A stretch of DNA of 64,000 bases from an uncultured Desulfobacterales bacterium (GTDB lineage Bacteria > Desulfobacterota > Desulfobacteria > Desulfobacterales > JAHEIW01): the NCBI GenBank assembly GCA_947259495.1, contig CAMYLV010000022.1, forward strand, positions 33,395-97,394, given 5' to 3'. Below the pieces are notes generated by a model. It ran no database searches, was not told the DNA's origin, and worked only from the letters and a program-made list of their open reading frames with translations. Of the stretch, positions 8,929 through 15,304 are shown piece after piece (positions within the stretch are counted from its first letter, which is position 1; each line of letters starts with the position of its first letter). Position numbers and translations under genes: made by a program.

Positions 8929-9515
8929 ATCATTTGCGAAATGCTCATCTTGAATTTTTTCTTGAAGCCCAGTGCCTGCTTAACTTCCTGCTCAAGTTTT
9001 GCCATGTCGAAATAAAAGGGTGTGCGCTCAAAATGGAAATAGCGCTTGTGGCCGCACCGCCGGTTGAAGGTTTCGCATCCCGGACCCATGATGCTTTGCT
9101 GGCCGGGTTTTTTCAGTTCGTGGGGGATACCATGCAGCCGGCAAATCATCGGGCGATAGGGATACAGGATGCAGCGGGCCGCAAAATTGAGAGGGCACAT
9201 CAATCTTACCGCCTCCTGGTTGTCATGGGTTTTTTCCGTTGCATCGCTGACGGTCATGGCCCGCAGCTTTATCTGGTCTTGCATCTCGGGTTTGAGGGTC
9301 ATCAACCCCTCTTTAAGATAAGCATATTCAATGAGGGTGTGATGATAAAACCGCGTCCGGCAGCAATTGTCGCGGCACCCATCGCAGGTAAAGCCATAAT
9401 TGTTGGCCGCCCTGTCATAGGCGTGGTCCATAGCTGTATAAATCTGCTTCAACCGTTGAATAAAAACGGACGGGACGGTGCTTTCAATAGAGCCTTTCAA
9501 AACAGGGATCATCAT
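8910..9515 (-). CDS. YkgJ-like cysteine-cluster protein (third, divergent)
   Basis: 201 aa with CDGCRDNCC near residue 43 and CPLNFAARCILYPYRPMICR further on, matching the Cys spacing of the putative zinc/iron-chelating family but otherwise different from the two upstream paralogues. A later Cys (GCETF-x3-CGH) may complete a site. Function is unknown. The start is ambiguous (two consecutive ATGs at 9515/9512) with no clear ribosome binding site. It is followed after about 25 bp by the dgt-like gene on the same strand upstream, so dgt and this gene may be one transcript (dgt first). Confidence 0.7.
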   Translation of the reverse strand: MMIPVLKGSIESTVPSVFIQRLKQIYTAMDHAYDRAANNYGFTCDGCRDNCCRTRFYHHTLIEYAYLKEGLMTLKPEMQDQIKLRAMTVSDATEKTHDNQEAVRLMCPLNFAARCILYPYRPMICRLHGIPHELKKPGQQSIMGPGCETFNRRCGHKRYFHFERTPFYFDMAKLEQEVKQALGFKKKFKMSISQMILDFHS

Positions 9516-9539
9516 TAATTTTCAAACATGGTCGCGCTG

Positions 9540-10595
9540 TTATACAAGCGGCGAGGGAAAGAAAATGCTCTGATAGAGGTTCATGGCATATCGATCGGTC
9601 ATACTGGCAATCAAGTCACAAACGGTGCGTTCCTTGGTCTGATTGTTGTTATTGCCTCCCAACATCTGCATATCAATTAATTTTTTATGAAGCATCTCCT
9701 CATGGTCTAAAAAATAGGCATACAGTTCGGACAGCATCTTTTTGGCCTTTTCAAAATCCTGATGCACCTGCGGTGAACGGTAAACGTTCTCATAAAGAAA
9801 TTGTCTGAGGACCATCATGGCCGAATGGACATTATCATCTATTTGGAGGTCAAGCTCACCGTTTTGAGGCGTGCTGGAGGCAATCAGCGCTCGAATCATA
9901 GTTTCCGCCCGCTGGGAATGCGTGCGGCCCAGTATATCGGTGCATATATTCGGCACCTGCTCGGACCGGATCACACCGCTGCGAATCGCATCCTCAAGAT
10001 CGTGGTTCAGGTAAGCCATGATGTCAGCAATACGGACAATTCGACCTTCATAAGTACTGGCCAGTTCCGCGGGATCATCCGGGATAATTTTTCCATAGCC
10101 CTTGGAATGTTTTAAAATACCATCGCGAACTTCAATCGTCAGATTTAGCCCTTTTCCGTTGTTTTCTAAAACCTCAACCACCCGCAGGCTCTGGGCGTTG
10201 TGTGAAAAATCGGCTGAATAAATCTCTCTTAAAACCGTTTCACCGCTGTGGCCGAAGGGTGTATGGCCCAGATCATGCCCTAGGGCAATGGCTTCAACCA
10301 GATCCTCGTTTAAAAACAGGGCCCGGGCCATGACTCTTGCCATTTGAGACACTTCCAGCGTATGGGTCAGGCGGGTGCGATAATCATCACCCAATGGAGC
10401 TAAAAAAACCTGCGTTTTATGTTTTAGCCGCCGGAAGGCATTCGAAAAAACAATTCGATCCCGATCCAGCTGGAACACCGTCCGAACCGAGCAGGATTCT
10501 TCTTCAACGGCGCGCCCCTGGGAATTGGAACTCAAACACCCGAAAGGCGATATAAATTTTTCCTCGCGCTGCTCATATTCTTCACGAATGGTCAT
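9540..10595 (-). CDS. dgt: Deoxyguanosinetriphosphate triphosphohydrolase-like HD protein
   Basis: 351-aa HD-superfamily hydrolase of the dGTPase family, expected to convert dNTPs to deoxynucleosides and triphosphate. The metal-binding residues are visible: H78 (RTRLTHTLEVSQ), H107-D108 (GHDLGHTPFGH) and D191 (RIADIMAYLNHD). The N-terminal SVRTVFQLDRDRIVFSNAFRRLKHKTQVF block is characteristic. The length suits the shorter dGTPase-like subgroup. The ATG at 10595 lacks a strong ribosome binding site. Substrate specificity for dGTP is inferred from family only. Confidence 0.9.
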   Translation of the reverse strand: MTIREEYEQREEKFISPFGCLSSNSQGRAVEEESCSVRTVFQLDRDRIVFSNAFRRLKHKTQVFLAPLGDDYRTRLTHTLEVSQMARVMARALFLNEDLVEAIALGHDLGHTPFGHSGETVLREIYSADFSHNAQSLRVVEVLENNGKGLNLTIEVRDGILKHSKGYGKIIPDDPAELASTYEGRIVRIADIMAYLNHDLEDAIRSGVIRSEQVPNICTDILGRTHSQRAETMIRALIASSTPQNGELDLQIDDNVHSAMMVLRQFLYENVYRSPQVHQDFEKAKKMLSELYAYFLDHEEMLHKKLIDMQMLGGNNNNQTKERTVCDLIASMTDRYAMNLYQSIFFPSPLV

Positions 10596-10895
10596 ATACG
10601 GCCTATTATCATTTATTTCGATTTATGCGCTGCTAAATAATAAATTCGACAATCAGTCGTTTCGAACTTGAAATATTATGAAAAAAGCTAATATAAATAC
10701 GAACATAGTTGTTTGTAAAGGAATAATTAGTTTGCCATTTAGTGGATCGCCCGAAAAACAACCCGTAATAATTGCAAACTATCTCCTTTGATCCGCCTGC
10801 GGCGGACTGATCCCGTTTCAGGCGGACCTTCGGCAGGCAACGGCCTTAACTTAGGAACAGTATATACATTCTTAGGAGCGCTTCTGGCATAAACG
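10596..10895. other. Intergenic region between divergent genes
   Basis: 300 bp between the divergently transcribed dgt and HsdR-N-like genes. It must hold both promoters, but none matches consensus well. A CCGCCTGCGGCGG palindrome (about 10795-10807) with partial copies (CAGGCGGACC) is the only structure seen; similar words occur near 31845 and 47515. Confidence 0.4.
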
Positions 10896-11447
10896 ATGAA
10901 TGGTCACCACCTCATACTGGGTGAACTGGTCGATTTTATCACCGGTCAAATTTTAAAAGATACCCACGACGAGCGCATCCGACAAGAGATCGCACGCCGG
11001 CTGATCAATCAAAAGGGGTATACAAAAATGGATATAGAGCCACGTAAAGCGCTGGTCGTTCAGGCCGATGATAAAAAGGCAGTTCTAAAAGTTGACTTCA
11101 TCATCACGCTGGCCGGGCTGGTATCAATGGTCGTAAAATACGGGCCCGGATCGCTGGTAACCCGTCGGCGAGCGGTACTGGCGGTATCGCGGCTCATTGC
11201 ACCGTATCAGGTTCCGGTGGCAGTTATCACCAACGGGCAGGATGCCGAGATTATCAGCGGCCCATCCGGTGAAGTCATCGACACCGGTCTTGAGGCGATC
11301 CCCTCTAAACAAGAATTGACACGCCGGGTGGCCGACGAAATTATGGAGCCGATTTCAAAGCGCCAGGCCGAAATGGAGTCAAGAATCCTTTATTGTTATG
11401 AAGTCGATGACAGCTGCGAATGTGATGATGACATTTGTAAGCTGTAA
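10896..11447 (+). CDS. Orphan HsdR N-terminal-like (PD-(D/E)XK-related) protein
   Basis: 183 aa resembling the type I restriction enzyme R N-terminal domain found as solitary proteins: EIARRLINQKGY, IEPRKALVV, a core VDFIITLAGLVSMVVKYGPG, and PVAVITNGQDAEIISG. The expected acidic residue before the core Lys is Val (MVVKYG), so nuclease activity is doubtful. The C-terminus is Cys-rich (CYEVDDSCECDDDIC), unusual for a nuclease and suggestive of a metal site. No hsdM/hsdS genes are nearby, so this is not a restriction locus. AGGAG lies rather far upstream of the ATG. Confidence 0.65.
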   Translation: MNGHHLILGELVDFITGQILKDTHDERIRQEIARRLINQKGYTKMDIEPRKALVVQADDKKAVLKVDFIITLAGLVSMVVKYGPGSLVTRRRAVLAVSRLIAPYQVPVAVITNGQDAEIISGPSGEVIDTGLEAIPSKQELTRRVADEIMEPISKRQAEMESRILYCYEVDDSCECDDDICKL

Positions 11448-11487
11448 ATGTTAATCTAAATCGTAGTGGTTTTTAAATTGAGTAATT

Positions 11488-11988
11488 ATGGATGATACGT
11501 ATTTTATGAAAAAAGCGCTGAAACAAGCCAAGATGGCCCTGGCGACCGGTGAGTTTCCGGTGGGGTGTGTCATGGTGTATGGCAATAAAGTCCTGGTCAC
11601 CGGCGCCCGGGAGGGCACCACCGGGGATGGCCTCAACGAGGTCGATCATGCCGAGATGATGGCTTTAAGAAAGCTGAGCCGCCTTGATCGGAAAGTAAAT
11701 ATGCAGAAGGTCTCGGTGTTTTGCACCCTGGAGCCCTGCCTGATGTGCTTTGGGGCGCTGATGATCAGCTGTATCGGCAGAGTTGTATTCGCCTATGAGG
11801 ACGCAATGGGCGGGGGCACCCGTTGCAACCGCGCTCAACTGCCACCCTTATATGAAAAAAGTCAAATCGAAGTTAAATCCGGCATATTGCGAAGTGCAAG
11901 CATTGAATTATTGAAATCCTATTTCTCACAAACGGATAATACCTATTTAAAGGATAGTTTCTTGGCCGCCTATACCCTGGATCAATAA
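11488..11988 (+). CDS. Nucleoside/tRNA adenosine deaminase-family protein
   Basis: 166-aa zinc-dependent deaminase of the cytidine/tRNA-adenosine deaminase superfamily. Zinc ligands and catalytic Glu are visible: H54-A-E56 (VDHAEMMALRK) and P83-C84-x2-C87 (TLEPCLMCFGA). TadA-like blocks GEFPVGCVMVYGNKVL and CIGRVVFAYEDAMGGG are present, but the C-terminal half (RCNRAQLPPLYEKSQIEV) departs from classical TadA, so a guanine- or other nucleoside deaminase role is possible. It may be expressed with the preceding gene (40-bp gap). Confidence 0.8.
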   Translation: MDDTYFMKKALKQAKMALATGEFPVGCVMVYGNKVLVTGAREGTTGDGLNEVDHAEMMALRKLSRLDRKVNMQKVSVFCTLEPCLMCFGALMISCIGRVVFAYEDAMGGGTRCNRAQLPPLYEKSQIEVKSGILRSASIELLKSYFSQTDNTYLKDSFLAAYTLDQ

Positions 11989-12149
11989 AAAACGCTTTCT
12001 GATAAAAGGTTATTTTGCCAGGGCATTTGCCTGGATTGCATCACGTTTTACTTGCATTTTTTTCTTGCATTTCTTAAGGTTGTTTTATATTCCACATCTT
12101 AAGTAAACTGGATTTTAGAGAATTTGAAACCCAAAATATGGATGACCTA

Positions 12150-12197
12150 ACGGGCGAAAAGGCGCGCTAATTGCCCGTCTGAATTTGGACGGCAATT
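12150..12197 (+). promoter_or_regulatory. infC leader with two mutually exclusive hairpins
   Basis: AATTGCCCGTC (12169-12179) pairs with GACGGCAATT (12188-12197). Its GCCCGT segment can alternatively pair with ACGGGC at 12150-12155. Competing stems in the 275-nt gap before infC could form an attenuation-type leader; the T-run needed for an intrinsic terminator is not obvious. Confidence 0.4.
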
Positions 12198-12264
12198 GGA
12201 ACTTTCAGTGTTAAACGCACGCCGAAGTAGTCCCAACTGAAATCATGGCAGAGGAGGTGCACAC

Positions 12265-12804
12265 ATAGCTGTTCCCAGAAGATTCCAGAGACCAAGACAA
12301 ATTGACAAAGTCAACATCAATCAAAGAATTCGAGCAAAAGAAGTCAGATTGATTGACTCTGACGGCGAGCAAGTCGGTATCATACCCACCAAAGAAGCGC
12401 TTGCAGCCGCAGCCGATGCCGGCCTTGACCTGGTTGAAGTCTCACCGAATGCGAATCCGCCGGTCTGTAAAATAATGGACTATGGCCGTTATCGGTACGA
12501 GCAAACCAAAAAGAAACATGAGGCCAAGAAAAAACAGAGTGCCTTTCAGCTCAAAGAGATAAAGGTTCGCCCCAAAACCGGTGAGCATGACCTGCAGGTT
12601 AAAATCGGCCATATTAAAAAATTCATCGATAAAAAAGATAAGGTCAAAGTGAGCGTTATCTTCAGAGGTCGCGAAATTACCCTTTCCGAGCTGGGCAGAT
12701 CGGTACTTCAAAAAATAGTTGATGAAACCGAAGAAGTTGCGATGGTGGAGCAAGATCCCAAATTTGAAGGCCGAATCCTGGTAATGGTTCTGGCTCCGAA
12801 ATAG
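12265..12804 (+). CDS. infC: Translation initiation factor IF-3 with non-canonical AUA start
   Basis: 179 aa. IF-3 binds the 30S subunit, proofreads the start codon and prevents 50S joining. The N-terminal domain block IRAKEVRLIDSDGEQVGIIP and the C-terminal RPKTGEHDLQVKI and VIFRGREI are typical. The conserved frame extends upstream of any ATG/GTG/TTG to ATA at 12265 (IAVPRRFQRPRQIDKVNINQ), preceded by AGGAGGT with a 6-nt spacer; an in-frame TGA at 12238 limits further extension. Rare AUU/AUA starts are an established autoregulatory feature of infC. It heads infC-rpmI-rplT. Confidence 0.95.
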   Translation: MAVPRRFQRPRQIDKVNINQRIRAKEVRLIDSDGEQVGIIPTKEALAAAADAGLDLVEVSPNANPPVCKIMDYGRYRYEQTKKKHEAKKKQSAFQLKEIKVRPKTGEHDLQVKIGHIKKFIDKKDKVKVSVIFRGREITLSELGRSVLQKIVDETEEVAMVEQDPKFEGRILVMVLAPK

Positions 12805-12955
12805 CTTGATCTTAAAATAAAAATGTTTTAAATATGACCCGTAAAGGGTGTTGCCCCTAAATTCAACTGAATAATTATCTGGGTGGCGTGAGCGGGAATT
12901 TATGATTGCTCACGCCATCTATTTTTAAAAAAGTACGACAGAAGGAGTGTGACAG

Positions 12956-13153
12956 ATGCCAAAGATAAAAACAAATCGGGCGGCCGCCAAACGATTTCGC
13001 AAAACCGGCTCCGGAAAGATCGTCTATAACAAGTCCTTTGCCAGTCACATGTTGACCAAAAAGACGACCAAACGAAAACGGTCTTTGCGCAAAAGCCGGA
13101 TCATTGACAAAGCCGATGCAAAGGCAATAAGATTGCTGCTACCCAACGGCTAA
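12956..13153 (+). CDS. rpmI: 50S ribosomal protein L35
   Basis: 65 aa, basic, with the L35 signature [20 protein letters not shown] at the N-terminus and [17 protein letters not shown] in the middle. It is a structural component of the large subunit. It has a strong GAAGGAG ribosome binding site and sits in the standard infC-rpmI-rplT order. The following 250 bp before rplT, usually very short in this operon, are occupied by a palindromic repeat element. Confidence 0.97.
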   Translation: MPKIKTNRAAAKRFRKTGSGKIVYNKSFASHMLTKKTTKRKRSLRKSRIIDKADAKAIRLLLPNG

Positions 13154-13154
13154 T

Positions 13155-13351
13155 GTTTCTAATTTCTAAATGGTTCTTTTCCCGATGAGCTGCGTTCTCC
13201 GCGCTTTTCCGCCTTCAACGTACTTCAAGTACGCCGAAGGCAAAAAATCTTGTGCGGATTGTTGAACACCTTAATTTTCATAAAATAAGACATGAAATCA
13301 GGCCAATATGCGGGGCTTACCGAAAAAAGCCCTCATTTATAAATTAGAAAC
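13155..13351. repeat. MITE-like palindromic element, TIR family D, copy 2, inside the rpmI-rplT gap
   Basis: About 197 bp bounded by 18-bp terminal inverted repeats (13155-13172 and 13334-13351) with one mismatch. It contains GATGAGCTGCGTTCTCCGCG and the core CGTACTTCAAGTACG, shared with copy 3 (40582-40727), and related words in copy 1. It carries no coding capacity. It interrupts a ribosomal protein operon without disrupting a gene. Confidence 0.8.
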
Positions 13352-13402
13352 TAAAAAAAAATTTAGTTATCGTTTTAAGCGTATAGGAATAGAGAGGACA
13401 AA

Positions 13403-13753
13403 ATGAGAATAAAACGCGGCTTCAAAGCCAGAAGAAGACGAAAAAAGGTTTTAAAGTTAGCCAAGGGGTTTCGCGGTGGCCGCAGTAAGCTATTTCGAAC
13501 TGCTGCGGATGCGGTGGATAAATCTTTAATGTACGCCTATCGGGATCGGCGGCAGCGCAAGCGCGATTTTCGCAGGCTCTGGATCGCGCGCATTAATGCC
13601 GCAGCCCGCATCAATAAATTATCCTACAGCAAATTTATGCACGGCCTCACAATGGCAAATATTGATCTGGACCGAAAGGTTCTGGCAGATCTGGCCATTA
13701 CGGACCCGACTGGTTTTGCAAAAATTGCCGAGTTGGCTGCCCAAAAACTATAA
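13403..13753 (+). CDS. rplT: 50S ribosomal protein L20
   Basis: 116 aa, basic N-terminus typical of L20 ([21 protein letters not shown]), followed by [15 protein letters not shown] and [16 protein letters not shown]. It is a 23S rRNA-binding assembly protein, which in other bacteria also represses its own operon. The ATG at 13403 follows an AGAGAGGAC ribosome binding site. Expression depends on transcription through the inserted element upstream or on a local promoter; none was recognised. Confidence 0.97.
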   Translation: MRIKRGFKARRRRKKVLKLAKGFRGGRSKLFRTAADAVDKSLMYAYRDRRQRKRDFRRLWIARINAAARINKLSYSKFMHGLTMANIDLDRKVLADLAITDPTGFAKIAELAAQKL

Positions 13754-13803
13754 TCCTGATTGACCGTTTCAAATTTTAAAAGTGGGAAACTTTTTTTAAT
13801 TAG

Positions 13804-13873
13804 CGGAACGCCCTCTTCCTTGTATATGCGGCAATCCTCCAAAGGCGGATCTGCGACCTCGACAATCGCTCAA
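13804..13873 (-). repeat. Dispersed element R, single-unit copy
   Basis: Read on the minus strand it gives TGAGCGATTGTCGAGG, one 22-bp unit around GATCCGCCTTTGGAGGA, then TTGCCGCATATACAAGGAAG. It matches the plus-strand element at 47327-47485, where the same unit is expanded to five tandem copies. Confidence 0.75.
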
Positions 13874-13982
13874 TGAGGGTGGTAAAATGAAAATTTGGGA
13901 ATTGGGGTATTTGGAAGTTTAAAATTGACAGGTTTCCTTTATAATACCTGAATTCCTCAATTCACAATTCTTAAATTATAAT

Positions 13983-14130
13983 TTACGGTTATGTAGAAAG
14001 CCCAAGTTAGTCTCTTTCAACCACGAAGGGCACGAAGGACCCGAAGAGAGAGTGTCAATTTATTCAGCCTGCATTTGTGATCTTCGTGATCTTAGTGATC
14101 TTCGTGGTGAAATCACTATCGGACGTAAAC
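13983..14130 (+). repeat. Dispersed ~148-bp element P, copy 1
   Basis: Starts TTACGGTTATGTAGAAAGCC and ends CACTATCGGACGTAAAC; contains ACCACGAAGGGCACGAAGG and the partly complementary GATCTTCGTGGTGA. A near-identical reverse-complement copy of about 130 bp is at 40831-40960. This copy has an extra 18-bp tandem of GATCTTCGTGATCTTAGT. It ends 55 bp before pheS. Confidence 0.85.
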
Positions 14131-14162
14131 TAATGGAACTTTCCAGATAACCACGTTGTAAT

Positions 14163-14185
14163 TTTTTACACCAAAGGTGTAAAAA
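14163..14185 (+). promoter_or_regulatory. Hairpin covering the pheS ribosome binding site
   Basis: Perfect 10-bp inverted repeat TTTTTACACC (14163-14172) and GGTGTAAAAA (14176-14185) with a 3-nt loop, abutting the TTG start at 14186. The right arm contains the AAGGTG-like ribosome binding site, so the stem could limit translation. Confidence 0.5.
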
Positions 14186-15193
14186 TTGGATAACTCCATT
14201 GATCAAATTTATCAGGAAGCCTTGCAGGAGCTTAAAGCGGCAGCAGACCGCCAGACGGTTGAGGATATTCGTGTCCGATACCTGGGACGCAAGGGTATTA
14301 TCACCCAATTTTTAAGGAACATTTCAAAGCTACCGGCCGATCAGCGCCCGGCAGCCGGCAAACAGGCCAACCAACTTAAAAATCTGCTTGATGAGGCCTG
14401 TCAGGAGACAACTCACAATCTCGAAACAGTCGGCGAAACCGCCGCGGGTGGCATTGATGTTTCATTACCCGGACGACCGGCTCCCTGTGGCTCGTTGCAT
14501 CCCATTACCCAAATCAACCAGCGCATTTGTGACATATTTACCCAGATGGGGTTTGACATCGCCGAAGGCCCTGAAGTTGAGTTGGATTATTATAATTTTG
14601 AGGCCCTTAATTTCCCCAAAGACCATCCGGCCCGGGACATGCAAGATACCTTTTTTGTATCAGATGATGTTGTCCTGAGAACGCATACATCTCCCCTTCA
14701 AATTCGAACCATGGAAAAACAGCCGCCGCCGGTGCGCATCATCATGCCCGGCAAAGTTTATCGCTGCGATTCGGATCTGACCCACACGCCCATGTTTCAC
14801 CAGGTGGAAGGCCTGCTGGTCGATGAGAATATATCATTCGGTGATTTGAAGGGCACACTCACGGCCTTTGTGCATCAGATGTTTGATGAACAAACAAGCC
14901 TGCGTTTTCGACCGGGTTTTTTCCCCTTCACCGAACCCAGTGCCGAGGTCGATATCCTGTGTGTAATGTGCCGGGGCAAGGGCTGTCGGGTATGTTCTCG
15001 AACCGGTTGGCTGGAAATTCTCGGTTCCGGAATGGTTCATCCGGCTCTGTATGAAAACGTGGGATATGATGCCGATCGCTATACCGGTTTTGCCTTTGGG
15101 ATGGGTGTGGATCGGATTGCCATGTTAAAATTCGGAATTGACGATATCCGCAAATTCTTTGAAAATGACATAAGGTTCCTGTCTCAATTTTAG
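14186..15193 (+). CDS. pheS: Phenylalanyl-tRNA synthetase alpha subunit
   Basis: 335-aa class II aminoacyl-tRNA synthetase catalytic subunit, charging tRNA-Phe as an alpha2-beta2 tetramer with PheT. An N-terminal coiled-coil domain (about 1-90) is followed by the catalytic core with motif 2 around RIIMPGKVYRCDSDLTHTPMF, and motif 3 around GFAFGMGVDRIAMLKFGIDD. A CVMCRGKGCRVCSRTGW Cys block, present in many bacterial PheS, may hold zinc. The start is TTG at 14186; no better start lies nearby. pheT follows after 111 bp. Confidence 0.95.
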   Translation: MDNSIDQIYQEALQELKAAADRQTVEDIRVRYLGRKGIITQFLRNISKLPADQRPAAGKQANQLKNLLDEACQETTHNLETVGETAAGGIDVSLPGRPAPCGSLHPITQINQRICDIFTQMGFDIAEGPEVELDYYNFEALNFPKDHPARDMQDTFFVSDDVVLRTHTSPLQIRTMEKQPPPVRIIMPGKVYRCDSDLTHTPMFHQVEGLLVDENISFGDLKGTLTAFVHQMFDEQTSLRFRPGFFPFTEPSAEVDILCVMCRGKGCRVCSRTGWLEILGSGMVHPALYENVGYDADRYTGFAFGMGVDRIAMLKFGIDDIRKFFENDIRFLSQF

Positions 15194-15200
15194 TTTTCAA

Positions 15201-15240
15201 TCATAGCGCCTGAAAGAAAATGACATGACCGGTTCAACTC
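15201..15240 (+). repeat. Short dispersed repeat, GCCTGGAAGAAAATGACATGACC family, copy 2
   Basis: TCATAGCGCCTGAAAGAAAATGACATGACCGGTTCAAC-type sequence just after the pheS stop, matching 7872-7912 with few differences. Confidence 0.6.
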
Positions 15241-15304
15241 TAAAAATAATTGCTTATACAGTAATTTATAAAAGTTAGGAAATCGCTTTTCGGAGTCATC
15301 GGAG

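Noticed and set aside
10896..11447. Restriction-modification system
   Set aside because: Only an HsdR-N-like protein is present, with a substituted active-site residue, and no methyltransferase or specificity subunit nearby.
13926..13946. TTGACA and TATAAT before pheS as a promoter
   Set aside because: The two boxes are only about 9 bp apart, too close for a sigma-70 promoter.
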